Origin: Hyphomicrobiales bacterium
GTDB taxonomy: Bacteria; Pseudomonadota; Alphaproteobacteria; Rhizobiales; Rhizobiaceae
Direction of reading: 5' to 3'
Length of the DNA: 64,000 nt
Assembly: GCA_900473805.1 (NCBI GenBank)
Contig: UCMS01000008.1
Span: 248,001 to 312,000 of the forward strand
The number at the start of each line of letters is the position of its first letter. The first letter of the stretch is position 1. A program made the position numbers and the translations under genes. Shown one piece after another: positions 45,084 through 53,489 of the stretch. The notes beneath the pieces are model-generated. The model saw nothing but the letters and a program-made list of their open reading frames with translations. It searched no databases and was not told the DNA's origin.

Positions 45084-47075
45084 ATGTTTATCAGGTTGGT
45101 TTGGACGAGGGAATACGGCCCGCGGCTGATTGCCGTGCGCCAACCACCAGCGGTGAGTACACAAGACCCGGACCAGAGCATCGCTCCCGGTTCGGGCACC
45201 ACGGCGTCGCTTCGGGAAGAAGCCAGGCTTTTGCACACCCTCGGCATTTCGAAGCCGCTGCTGGCGCGCATGGCGCGCACCGCCATGCAGCGCGGAACGA
45301 CGATCGAAGCCGAACTTCTGGCCAGCGGCGAAATCGACGAGGACGCGTATTTTGGCGGCCTCGCACGCATGTACGGCCTGCCTTTTCTGGCCGAGATTCC
45401 CAGCGAACTCGTGATCGATCACCGCGCCATCGACAGCCAGCTCGTCGAGCCGCGCATGCTTAGGCTGCATCATCCCGATCGTCCGCCGGTCATGGCGATC
45501 GTGCCGACCATCACCCAGATCGAGAGCATGGGTGCAAGGCTGAAACGCAGCGGGAGCCTCATCGAAGCCTGCGTCACCACCACACCTTCGGCGATCCGGC
45601 GGGCGGTCTGGCGGGTCGGCGAAGCACGACGGGCGCACAACGCCGTGCACCGGCTTTTCGACACGGCGCAACCGCTTTCTGCGCGCCTGGTGGTAACAGG
45701 AGATCAGGGTTTTCTCGCCGGTCTCTTGCTTTGCGTCGCGACCATCGCCGCGACCGTGGCACCGCATGTCAGTCTCGACCTCGCCCATTTCCTCGTCTCG
45801 GCCTTCCATCTCGGCGGCCTTGCCCTGCGTGTGTTCGTTGTCGCTTACGGTCAGAACCAGCCACGGACGATAAAATCCGAGGACGGTGCCGGACCGTTGC
45901 CGGTCTATACGGTGATGGTCGCGATCTATCGCGAAGCGGCCGTCATTCCGCAATTGCTCGCAGCGCTCAGTGCCCTCGACTGGCCAAAAAGCCGTCTCGA
46001 CATCAAGCTGGTCTGCGAAGCGGATGACGAAGACACGCTGGCTGCCATCCGCGCGGCGCGACCGGGACCCCATGTCGAGGTTGTCGAGGTTCCCGCCATG
46101 GCCCCCCGCACGAAACCGAAAGCCCTGACCTATGCGCTCGCCGGGGCGCGGGGCAGCTTCGTGACGATCTACGATGCGGAAGACCGTCCGCACCCGCAGC
46201 AATTGCGGGAGGCCTATCAGAGTTTCTGCCTGGGCCCGCCGGACCTCGTCTGCCTGCAGGCCCCGCTGGTGATCGCGAATGCCGGCGAAAGCTGGATCAG
46301 TGCGATCTTCGCGCTCGAATATTCCGCCCTATTCCGACGCCTTCTGCCCGCGCTCGGTTTTCATCGGATGCCCCTGCCGCTTGGCGGAACCTCCAATCAT
46401 TTTCGCACGCGCGCTCTGATCGAAAGTGGCGGCTGGGACCCCTACAATGTCACCGAGGACGCCGATCTCGGCATGCGGCTCTACCGAATGGGCTACCGTG
46501 CCGCAACGCTGACGCTGCCGACATTCGAGGATGCGCCGGTGAGCTTCCGGGTTTGGCTCGGACAACGCACCCGCTGGTATAAGGGCTGGCTGCAGACCTG
46601 GCTGGTGATGATGCGACAGCCCGTCCGAACGGCACGAGAGATGGGCTGGATCTCCTTTGTCGTCTCGCAATTGCTTGTCGGCGGCATGCTGATTGCCGCG
46701 CTGAGCCATCCCGGCATGCTGGTCTTTGTTACGCTGTCGATCCTGTCGCTCATGCAAATACCAGCGCCGCAGCCCGGCGTATTTACCTCCATGATGCTCG
46801 GCATCGACATCCTCAACATCATCGGCAGCTATGCGGTGTTCTTCGCGCTCGGCGCGACGCCGATGAGCGATCGCGAGAAGAAGGGCATGGGCTGGAAATG
46901 GGCGATGGTCCCGGGCTACTGGATGGGCGTGTCGCTTGCTGCGTGGAAGGCCGTGATCGAACTTCGGCTTCGGCCCTTCTACTGGAACAAGACGCCGCAC
47001 AGCCCAAGCCGGGTGGCCATTGCTCAGCGCAAGAATTCTCTCGCCAGTCCCTCGTCTTCCTCCGAGAGGTCGTGA
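45084..47075 (+). CDS. Cellulose-synthase-like family 2 glycosyltransferase with MshEN-type N-terminus
   Basis: This protein has about 663 residues. An N-terminal MshEN/GspE-N-like domain (about 49-155: MARTAMQRGTTIEAELLASG, YGLPFLAEIP) is followed by two membrane segments. A processive GT2 domain has CEADDED, the DxD-like YDAEDRPHP near 363, TEDADLGMRLYRMG near 457 and QRTRWYKGW near 494. Several C-terminal membrane segments follow. It should polymerise and export a polysaccharide across the inner membrane. MshEN domains can bind c-di-GMP, so control by that messenger is plausible. The exact start is uncertain: ATG 45084 or GTG 45081, with no good ribosome-binding site. Confidence 0.87.
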   Translation: MFIRLVWTREYGPRLIAVRQPPAVSTQDPDQSIAPGSGTTASLREEARLLHTLGISKPLLARMARTAMQRGTTIEAELLASGEIDEDAYFGGLARMYGLPFLAEIPSELVIDHRAIDSQLVEPRMLRLHHPDRPPVMAIVPTITQIESMGARLKRSGSLIEACVTTTPSAIRRAVWRVGEARRAHNAVHRLFDTAQPLSARLVVTGDQGFLAGLLLCVATIAATVAPHVSLDLAHFLVSAFHLGGLALRVFVVAYGQNQPRTIKSEDGAGPLPVYTVMVAIYREAAVIPQLLAALSALDWPKSRLDIKLVCEADDEDTLAAIRAARPGPHVEVVEVPAMAPRTKPKALTYALAGARGSFVTIYDAEDRPHPQQLREAYQSFCLGPPDLVCLQAPLVIANAGESWISAIFALEYSALFRRLLPALGFHRMPLPLGGTSNHFRTRALIESGGWDPYNVTEDADLGMRLYRMGYRAATLTLPTFEDAPVSFRVWLGQRTRWYKGWLQTWLVMMRQPVRTAREMGWISFVVSQLLVGGMLIAALSHPGMLVFVTLSILSLMQIPAPQPGVFTSMMLGIDILNIIGSYAVFFALGATPMSDREKKGMGWKWAMVPGYWMGVSLAAWKAVIELRLRPFYWNKTPHSPSRVAIAQRKNSLASPSSSSERS

Positions 47076-48571
47076 GCGGCAGCCACGCGCGCGAAGGTGA
47101 CCGCTGCGCCTGCCGCATCGAGGCGATCTGCAAGCCGCTCGGCGTGTTCCCGGTAGGGATCGTCGTTACCCGCCACGATCAACACTGCGGTTCCTGCGAG
47201 GTCGCCGCCCGACACGGCATCGAGAACCGGCATCGGTCGCAACAGGACCGCCCGGCGGACAACACCTGGATCGAGTTCGATCGCCGCCGCCAGCAGGTTG
47301 GCCCCGTTCGAATAGCCGAGAAAGTCGGTCTTCTCGGGCAGCAAGCGGTAGGCCTCCACTGCCTGCTCGACAAAGGCGGAAAATGCTGCCGCTTCGGCGC
47401 GGATATCCGCCTCGTCGAACTGCAATGGCCCGAACCGGCGGAAGAAGCGGGCGACACCCTCCTCCGTTGCCCGACCGCGCAATCCGATCAAGGTTGCGGC
47501 CGGCAGCAGCTTGCGGCCAAGGGGCAAGAGGCTCGCCTCGTTGCCGCCGGTGCCATGCAACAGAACAAGCGTCGATCCGTCCGGGGCATCCGCTTCGTGG
47601 ATACGATGCACGAACGGCAGATCCCGATACAAAATGCGTGGCTCGCCCGGCAGGCCGAACTGCGGCAGCATGGGTACGATGTCCTCCCGACGGAGACGAA
47701 AATGGTCGGGAATGAACAGCTCGGTTCCCAGTTCATCCAACGACTCGTCGACCAAGAAGCCCTCCCCGTCATCGGTCGCAAGTTCGATCAATCCGCCGGC
47801 CGGTTCGCGGACATAGAGGGAATAGAAGTATTTGCGGTCGTGGACGTTGACGGCATCGATCCCCTCAGCCGAGAGCGCCTTTACCTCGGCGTCGACAGCG
47901 GCGACATCCGGCAGGCGCAGCGCCACATGGTCAATGGCACCGGTGCCAGGGGCAGCCGGCCAGAAACCGGTCGCATCCCTCACATCGATGATCTGGCCGC
48001 TCTCCGAGGTCATTCTGGTGATGCTGCCCTGAGTGTCTGCCGCCACGAAGCCGCCGTGGCGGCTCAGGAACGCGGTCGTCTCGGCTGGATGCTCGGAAAG
48101 AAGCGTCGCGCCCCGCAAGGCGATGATCGCGTCGCCTACGTCGACACCTCTCAGGGCCCAGGGCGTGCCACCGACAACCGCGCCGGTCCCGACCAGCTTG
48201 ACGATGATGCCGTCCGGATCCTTCAGGCGCAGCACCGGCTCGCCAAATTCCATGAGCGGCCCTTCGCTGCCGATGCCGAACTGCAGCGCACGGGTCAGCC
48301 AGAAGCCGATTACCGACGGACTGATGGCGAAGGCGATCTCACTCGCCGCACCATGGCCCACACGCCCCGGAGACCCGTCTTCCCAGGCGAGGAAGGAGAC
48401 GAGCGAGCCGGGGCTCGCCACCGCATCGCCGTAGAAGAGATGGAGCTGTGCCGCATCCTCGAAACCGCCGGTGCGCTTGACGAGACGCAGGCCGAGAAAG
48501 CCGCAATAGAAATCGACATTGGCCTGGATCTTGCGGGTGATCGCCGTGATGTGGTGCAGGCCGCTGGTCAT
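47024..48571 (-). CDS. Fusion of ring-cleaving-dioxygenase-like (VOC) protein and alpha/beta hydrolase
   Basis: This 515-residue protein joins two enzymes usually encoded separately. Residues 1 to about 310 are paired VOC domains of the MhqA/MhqO type, with metal-ligand candidates in LHHITAITRKIQANVDFY (His near 6), TGAIDHVALRLPDV and AGGLIELATDDGEGF (Glu). Residues about 325-515 are an esterase/hydrolase of the MhqD type: LVLLHGTGGNEASLLPLG, nucleophile Ser in LGYSNGANLLAA, the Asp in AGNDDPY and His in VAAAHDLSEEDE. MhqA/O and MhqD act in quinone and catechol detoxification in Bacillus. A neighbouring divergent FMN reductase supports a related role. Confidence 0.88.
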   Translation of the reverse strand: MTSGLHHITAITRKIQANVDFYCGFLGLRLVKRTGGFEDAAQLHLFYGDAVASPGSLVSFLAWEDGSPGRVGHGAASEIAFAISPSVIGFWLTRALQFGIGSEGPLMEFGEPVLRLKDPDGIIVKLVGTGAVVGGTPWALRGVDVGDAIIALRGATLLSEHPAETTAFLSRHGGFVAADTQGSITRMTSESGQIIDVRDATGFWPAAPGTGAIDHVALRLPDVAAVDAEVKALSAEGIDAVNVHDRKYFYSLYVREPAGGLIELATDDGEGFLVDESLDELGTELFIPDHFRLRREDIVPMLPQFGLPGEPRILYRDLPFVHRIHEADAPDGSTLVLLHGTGGNEASLLPLGRKLLPAATLIGLRGRATEEGVARFFRRFGPLQFDEADIRAEAAAFSAFVEQAVEAYRLLPEKTDFLGYSNGANLLAAAIELDPGVVRRAVLLRPMPVLDAVSGGDLAGTAVLIVAGNDDPYREHAERLADRLDAAGAAVTFARVAAAHDLSEEDEGLAREFLR

Positions 48572-48624
48572 GCTCGTCTCCCTGTTCTACCCTCCCTTAC
48601 AACAAATCACGACGAGGAAAAGAC

Positions 48625-49179
48625 ATGGTGACACTGCTCGGCATTTCGGGAAGCCTGCGCAAGGGCTCGCTCAACACGGCGCTGCTCAAGGCCGCGACAG
48701 AGATCAAGGGCGAGGGCTACACGCTGGAAGCGGCCGGCATTCACGGCATTCCGCTCTATGACGGCGACCTCGAAGAGGCCGAAGGCATTCCCGCCGCCGT
48801 CACCGCGCTGAAAGACAAGATCATCGCCGCCGACGGCGTGATCCTGTTCACGCCCGAATACAACAACGGCATCCCTGGCCCCTTCAAGAATGCCATCGAC
48901 TGGCTGTCGCGCCCCTCGTCCGACACGGCAAAAGTCTTCGGCGGCAAGCCCTTCGCCCTCGTGGGTGCCTCACCCGGCAACTTCGGCACGCTGCTCAGCC
49001 AGAATGCCTGGCTTAGTGTGCTGCACACGCTCGGCTGCCGGGTGTTTTCAGAGAAGCGGCTGATGGTGTCGCGGGCGCATACGCTCTTCGATGCCGAGGG
49101 TAACCTGACGGACGAGGCCACGGCCAAGCGGTTGGGGGATTTGCTGGCGGCGTTTGGGCGGTTTACGGGAGACAGATGA
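48625..49179 (+). CDS. NAD(P)H-dependent FMN reductase (quinone-reductase-like)
   Basis: This 184-residue flavodoxin-fold enzyme has ISGSLRKGSLNTALLKAA for FMN phosphate binding, ILFTPEYNNGIPGPFKNAIDWLSRP around the flavin ring, and KPFALVGASPGNFGTLLSQN. This is the ChrR/YieF/ArsH-like NADPH:quinone or chromate reductase group. GAGGAA lies before the ATG. It is divergent from the VOC-hydrolase fusion across 53 bases, so the two probably share a control region and a stress response to quinone-like compounds. Confidence 0.9.
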   Translation: MVTLLGISGSLRKGSLNTALLKAATEIKGEGYTLEAAGIHGIPLYDGDLEEAEGIPAAVTALKDKIIAADGVILFTPEYNNGIPGPFKNAIDWLSRPSSDTAKVFGGKPFALVGASPGNFGTLLSQNAWLSVLHTLGCRVFSEKRLMVSRAHTLFDAEGNLTDEATAKRLGDLLAAFGRFTGDR

Positions 49180-49187
49180 AGAAAAGC

Positions 49188-49261
49188 TGGAGCGGGTGAA
49201 GGGAATCGAACCCTCGTATTCAGCTTGGGAAGCTGCTGCTCTACCATTGAGCTACACCCGC
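49188..49261 (-). tRNA. tRNA-Gly (anticodon CCC)
   Basis: Read on the minus strand, the 7-bp acceptor stem is GCGGGTG/CACCCGC with an encoded CCA end. The D arm is GCTC..GAGC, the anticodon loop is TTCCCAA with anticodon CCC (codon GGG), and the T arm carries GGTTCGATTCC. The top pair of the anticodon stem is a G-A mismatch; the other four pairs are intact. It lies between the FMN reductase and dcd genes. Confidence 0.95.
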
Positions 49262-49271
49262 GACGGGGAGA

Positions 49272-49300
49272 GGAATCCAACAGTTCGCCGCCGGTGTCAA
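49272..49300 (-). promoter_or_regulatory. Possible promoter of tRNA-Gly
   Basis: A perfect -35 box TTGACA (49300-49295) is followed after 17 bases by a weak -10 (GATTCC, 49277-49272). The start would fall a few bases before the tRNA, with a G/C-rich discriminator. Read-through from dcd is the alternative. Confidence 0.35.
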
Positions 49301-49331
49301 GCGGCGGCGGCTGGGTTTGCCGGTGCCTTTG

Positions 49332-50432
49332 TTACTCCGGCAGGCGGAAATGCTTGGAGAGTTTCAACCCCTGCGCCTGGTAGTTGGAGCCGAGGCCCGT
49401 GCCGTAGAGGCCTTCGGGGCGTTCCTGCATGTGCTCGTAGACCAGGCGGCCGATGACCTGGCCGTGTTCGAGGATGAAGGGCACTTCGTGACTGCGAACC
49501 TCCAGCACGGCACGGCTGCCGGAGCCACCGGCCGGGGCATGGCCGAAGCCGGGGTCGAAGAAGCCGGCGTAGTGGACGCGGAATTCGCCGACCAGCGGAT
49601 CATAAGGCGTCATCTCGGCGGCATAGAGCGGCGGCACGTGCACGGCTTCGTTCGAGACGAGGATGTAGAATTCATCCGGGTCGAGGATCAGTTCGTCGCG
49701 GCCGCGGCTGTGGAGCGGTTCCCAGAAATCCAGCACATCATGGGCGCCCTTGCGGTCGACGTCGATGACGGATGTGTGGTGTTTGCCGCGATAGCCGATG
49801 AGGCCATCGGGTCCGGACCCCTTGAGATCGATCGACAGCGCGATGCCGCCGCCGGAGACGTTGGGCATGTCGCTTGCGACCAGAGTTTCGGCCTTGTGCA
49901 GGTCGAAGAGTTCGGCTTCCGCCAACAACGCATGACCGACGCGGAAGCGGATCTGCGACAGGCGCGAGCCACGCCGCACGATGATCGGGAAGGTGCGCGG
50001 CGAAATCTCCAGATAGAGCTTTCCCTTGTAGCCGGCAGGCACTTTGTCGAATTCCTGCGCGTAATCGACCATCACGCGGGTGAAGATGTCGAGACGGCCG
50101 GTGGAGCTCTTCGGGTTCGCTGACGCCGAGATCTCGGCCGGCAGGTCGAGGCTTTCCATCAGCGGCACGATGTAGACGCAACCGGTTTCGAGCACTGCGC
50201 CGTTTTCCAGGTCGATTTCGTGCAGGGTCAGACGCTCGAGCTTCTCGGCCACGGTGTGTCCCCGGCCCGGCATGAAGCTCGCGCGAACGCGGATCGCCTT
50301 GCCGCCCAGCCTCAGGTCCAGGCTCGCCGGCTGGATCTGGTCGTGGTCGAGCATGGCTTCGCTGATCAACCGTCCCTGGCCGAACAAGGCGCCGATGGCG
50401 CGGTCCGCCAGAATGCCGGGTTTAGTGGTCAT
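49332..50432 (-). CDS. dcd: dCTP deaminase, two-domain alphaproteobacterial form
   Basis: This 366-residue enzyme of the dCTP deaminase/dUTPase fold supplies dUTP/dUMP for thymidylate synthesis. It is about twice the size of E. coli Dcd: ISEAMLDHDQIQPASLDLRLG starts the first copy and SASANPKSSTGRLDIFTRVM carries the typical Ser-rich catalytic segment. LYLEISPRTFPIIVRRG and DEFYILVSNEAVHVPP mark the second half. The ATG at 50432 (MTTKPGILADRAIGAL) is chosen because longer frames run into the metZ riboswitch region. It is divergent from metZ. Confidence 0.88.
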   Translation of the reverse strand: MTTKPGILADRAIGALFGQGRLISEAMLDHDQIQPASLDLRLGGKAIRVRASFMPGRGHTVAEKLERLTLHEIDLENGAVLETGCVYIVPLMESLDLPAEISASANPKSSTGRLDIFTRVMVDYAQEFDKVPAGYKGKLYLEISPRTFPIIVRRGSRLSQIRFRVGHALLAEAELFDLHKAETLVASDMPNVSGGGIALSIDLKGSGPDGLIGYRGKHHTSVIDVDRKGAHDVLDFWEPLHSRGRDELILDPDEFYILVSNEAVHVPPLYAAEMTPYDPLVGEFRVHYAGFFDPGFGHAPAGGSGSRAVLEVRSHEVPFILEHGQVIGRLVYEHMQERPEGLYGTGLGSNYQAQGLKLSKHFRLPE

Positions 50433-50512
50433 TTTCTCTATCCTGTTTGGGCTCGACAAAACCAAAGCCCGCCAATTGACGCAAGGCCCGCGAAGGCGTA
50501 AGGCAGCCTTAT

Positions 50513-50564
50513 CCCGTGGTGATTTGGCCGGTCGGCTTGCAGCCACGTTAAACAAGTGGCTAAA
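50513..50564 (+). ncRNA. SAM-II (metA-type) riboswitch aptamer
   Basis: The compact H-type pseudoknot of SAM-II is visible. P1 pairs CGTGG (50515-50519) with CCACG (50543-50547). Loop nucleotides CTTG (50536-50539) pair with CAAG (50553-50556). The conserved strings GTGATTTG, CGGCTTGCAGCCACG, TTAAACAAGT and GCTAAA are all present. It precedes metZ on the same strand and senses S-adenosylmethionine to lower methionine synthesis. Confidence 0.92.
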
Positions 50565-50566
50565 TA

Positions 50567-50613
50567 GACCGGGTTACTTGTAAACCGGTCCGTTTTTCGC
50601 GACCGGTTTTTTT
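50567..50613 (+). terminator. Attenuator (terminator/antiterminator) of the metZ riboswitch
   Basis: AACCGGTC (50583-50590) and GACCGGTT (50601-50608) form an 8-bp stem followed by TTTTT, a standard intrinsic terminator just before metZ. The same CCGGTC can instead pair with GACCGG at 50567-50572, immediately downstream of the aptamer. The two hairpins are mutually exclusive, giving a terminator/antiterminator switch. Confidence 0.85.
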
Positions 50614-50632
50614 GTGTTCGAAAGGCACGTGC

Positions 50633-51811
50633 ATGAGCAAGAACTGGCGCCCGGCCACCCAACTCGTCCATGGCGGCACGCTGCGGTCTCCCTTCGGCGA
50701 AACCTCGGAAGCGATCTTCCTGACCCAGGGTTTCGTTTATGACAGCTCGGAAGCGGCCGAAGCCCGTTTCAAGGGCGAGAACGACGGCTATATCTACGCC
50801 CGCTACGGCAGCCCGACGAACGACATGTTCGAGAAGCGCATGTGCCTTCTGGAAGGTGCCGAAGATGCCCGCGCCATGGCGTCCGGCATGGCCGCCGTCG
50901 CGGCCGCCGTGCTCTGCCAGGTGAAGGCCGGTGATCATATCGTTGCCGCTCGTGCCCTGTTCGGCTCCTGCCGCTATGTCGTCGAGACGCTCGCGCCGCG
51001 CTACGGCGTCGAATGCACGCTGGTCGACGGCCGTGATCTCGCCAACTGGGAAGCCGCCATCCGGCCGAACACCAAGGTGATGTTCCTGGAAAGCCCGACC
51101 AATCCGACGCTCGAAGTTGTCGACATTGCCGGCGTGGCGAAACTCGCCAATCAGGTCGGCGCCAAGCTGATCGTCGACAATGTCTTTGCGACGCCCCTCT
51201 TCCAGAAGCCTTTGGAACTCGGCGCCCATGTCGTCGTCTACTCCGCGACCAAGCATATCGACGGCCAGGGCCGCTGCCTCGGCGGCATCGTCTTGTCGTC
51301 GAAGGAATGGATCGACGAGAATCTGCACGATTATTTCCGCCACACCGGCCCGGCCATGTCGCCGTTCAACGCGTGGACGCTTCTGAAGGGGATCGAAACC
51401 CTGCCGCTGCGGGTCAAGCAGCAGACGGCGAATGCCGCCGCGATTGCCGATTTCCTGGCCGAGCAGGGCGCGGTTGCCAAGGTCATCTATCCCGGCCGCA
51501 AGGACCACCCGCAGGCCGACATCATCGCCAAGCAGATGACTGGCGGATCGACGCTCGTGTGCTTCGAGCTGAAGGGTGGCAAGGAAGCGGCCTTCAAGCT
51601 GCAGAATGCGCTTGAAGTCATCAAGATTTCCAACAATCTCGGCGATGCCAAGAGCCTGATCACCCATCCGGCGACGACCACGCACAAGAACCTGACCGAT
51701 GAGGCCCGTGCAGAGCTCGGGATCTCCGGTGGAACGGTGCGCCTGTCCTGCGGCATCGAAGACACGGCGGACCTGCTGGAAGACTTCGGTCGAGCGCTGA
51801 AAGCGCTTTGA
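50633..51811 (+). CDS. metZ: O-succinylhomoserine sulfhydrylase
   Basis: This 392-residue PLP enzyme of the Cys/Met metabolism family makes homocysteine from O-succinylhomoserine and sulfide. Motifs are ATQLVHGGTLRSPFGETSEA (substrate loop), YARYGSPTNDMFEKR, ESPTNPTLEVVDI, IVDNVFATPLFQKPL and the PLP lysine in VYSATKHIDGQGRCLGG. The Rhizobiales context and SAM-II riboswitch in front favour MetZ over MetB or MetC. The ATG at 50633 is 25 bases past the terminator stem. Confidence 0.93.
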   Translation: MSKNWRPATQLVHGGTLRSPFGETSEAIFLTQGFVYDSSEAAEARFKGENDGYIYARYGSPTNDMFEKRMCLLEGAEDARAMASGMAAVAAAVLCQVKAGDHIVAARALFGSCRYVVETLAPRYGVECTLVDGRDLANWEAAIRPNTKVMFLESPTNPTLEVVDIAGVAKLANQVGAKLIVDNVFATPLFQKPLELGAHVVVYSATKHIDGQGRCLGGIVLSSKEWIDENLHDYFRHTGPAMSPFNAWTLLKGIETLPLRVKQQTANAAAIADFLAEQGAVAKVIYPGRKDHPQADIIAKQMTGGSTLVCFELKGGKEAAFKLQNALEVIKISNNLGDAKSLITHPATTTHKNLTDEARAELGISGGTVRLSCGIEDTADLLEDFGRALKAL

Positions 51812-52000
51812 CACTCGGCGAACTTCGTCGAAATCCAAAAATATTCAGCCGCAGCCTGGACTGCGGCTGGCCAACCGGCCTTGACGCACACAGTTGCGAC
51901 GTTATCCCATGCTATAGTTACACTTGACGCTTCGGCGCGTATTGTCGTCGTCGGAGTTTCATGTCGTCATGAACGCAGGCAGATTTCGCAGGGTCCAGGC

Positions 52001-52393
52001 ATGTATCGCGCACTGACACGGGACATCGAGGTTCGGGTCGAACCTTACTATCTCGAGGAACAGTCCGACCCCGATGACAGCCGCTATGTCTGGGGTTACC
52101 GGATCGTTATCTCCAATCATTCGCGTTCGACTGTCCGGCTCACCCATCGCTACTGGCACATCACCGACCAGAATGGTCAGGTCGACGAGGTCAGCGGCCC
52201 CGGCGTTGTCGGAGAGCAGCCGCGGCTCGATCCCGGCGACAGCTACGAATATTCCTCCGGCTGCCCGCTCGATACGCCATCGGGCATGATGTATGGCAGC
52301 TATCGCATGGAGACGGACGACGGCGAGACCTTCGACGTCGATATCCCTGCTTTCTCACTGGACAGTCCGGGCATGCACCGAACGCTGAACTAG
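52001..52393 (+). CDS. apaG: ApaG protein
   Basis: This 130-residue protein is a single immunoglobulin-like beta-sandwich. Characteristic stretches are [53 protein letters not shown] (quoted for its VxGxGVVGEQP core) and [17 protein letters not shown]. ApaG is linked to Co2+/Mg2+ homeostasis and Ap4A metabolism in enterobacteria, but the mechanism is unresolved. It follows metZ by 189 bases, an order common in rhizobia. Its ATG at 52001 fits the usual ApaG N-terminus. Confidence 0.94.
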   Translation: MYRALTRDIEVRVEPYYLEEQSDPDDSRYVWGYRIVISNHSRSTVRLTHRYWHITDQNGQVDEVSGPGVVGEQPRLDPGDSYEYSSGCPLDTPSGMMYGSYRMETDDGETFDVDIPAFSLDSPGMHRTLN

Positions 52394-52469
52394 GACGGGT
52401 TGAGTTCAGTCTCTCCTGACGCTATCAGAACGGGACATCCGCGATGATCAGCGAAAGGTAAACTAAGGC

Positions 52470-53414
52470 ATGAAGCCCGACTTTCTTGTCACCCACAATG
52501 GTGGCTTCCATGCCGACGAACTCCTTTCCAGCGTCATCCTCACACGGCTGTTTCCCGAGGCGCGCATCGTGCGCAGCCGGGCGGCGGAATGGATCACGCC
52601 CGGGTCGGACCGGATCATCTACGACGTTGGCGGGCTCTACGATCCGCAGGCGCAGATCTTCGATCATCACCAGCGAGGCGCGCCGCTGCGCGAAGACGGC
52701 CAGCCCTATAGCTCGTTCGGACTGGTCTGGAAGCACCATGGCCGCGCCTATCTTGCCGCGCTGGGCGTGCCGGAAGCCGATATCGAGGTGGTGCACGGCG
52801 ACTTCGACCGGAAATTCGTCCTGCCGATCGACCTCATGGACAATGGGGCGCTGAATCCCGCCAGCGCAGGGCCGCTTGCCGGGTTGACGCTGCCGAGCCT
52901 GCTCGAAACCTTGAAGCCAGTCTTCGACGAGAAAGATGCCGACGCCGAAGATCGGGGGTTCCAGGCTGCCCTTGCCATTGCGCGTAGCCTGGTCGAAGCG
53001 GGCATCGCGCAGCGGGCCGCAAAATCTCGGGCTGAGGCGCTCGTGACCGCCGCAATCGCCCAAACCGGCGACCGCCGGGTCCTGGAACTGCCTTACGGGA
53101 TGCCGTTCCGCCCGGCGATCGTGAAAGCGGGTGCGGACCATCTTCTGTTTGTCGTTCACCCTCGCGATCGCGATTGGTGCATCACCGGCATCCGGCAGGC
53201 GGAGGAAGGGTTCGAACTGCGGGCCGATCTGCCGGCCGCCTGGGCCGGGCTCAGCAATGGCGATCTCGAAGCCGTCTGCGGCGTCAAGGGCGCCACCTTC
53301 TGCCACAACGGACGCTTCATCGCCGCAGCTTCCACCCGTGAGGCGATCCTCCGCATGGCGGATCTCGCCGTCAAAACGGCACTGGCCGAACAGGAAGTGA
53401 TCGGCGAGACCTGA
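52470..53414 (+). CDS. MYG1-family (UPF0160) metal-dependent protein
   Basis: This 314-residue protein has the MYG1 signature: VTHNGGFHADELLSSVIL at the N-terminus, IIYDVGGLYDPQAQIFDHHQRG with the DHH motif, and SSFGLVWKHHG. The His/Asp cluster suggests a metal-dependent hydrolase; human MYG1 is an exonuclease acting on RNA. Bacterial members are little studied. It sits 76 bases after apaG, and AAGG precedes the ATG. Whether it is an RNase here is inference. Confidence 0.9.
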   Translation: MKPDFLVTHNGGFHADELLSSVILTRLFPEARIVRSRAAEWITPGSDRIIYDVGGLYDPQAQIFDHHQRGAPLREDGQPYSSFGLVWKHHGRAYLAALGVPEADIEVVHGDFDRKFVLPIDLMDNGALNPASAGPLAGLTLPSLLETLKPVFDEKDADAEDRGFQAALAIARSLVEAGIAQRAAKSRAEALVTAAIAQTGDRRVLELPYGMPFRPAIVKAGADHLLFVVHPRDRDWCITGIRQAEEGFELRADLPAAWAGLSNGDLEAVCGVKGATFCHNGRFIAAASTREAILRMADLAVKTALAEQEVIGET

Positions 53415-53489
53415 GAGCCCGACGGTCCGACCGATCCTCCGGAGGCGCATGCCGCCGTACGCCGTGGCCGCTTCACATTGCGTCATCCG

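Noticed and set aside
51847..51868. Intrinsic terminator of metZ (AGCCGCAG/CTGCGGCT hairpin)
   Set aside because: On the metZ strand no T run follows; the T-rich side is on the opposite strand, where no gene ends.
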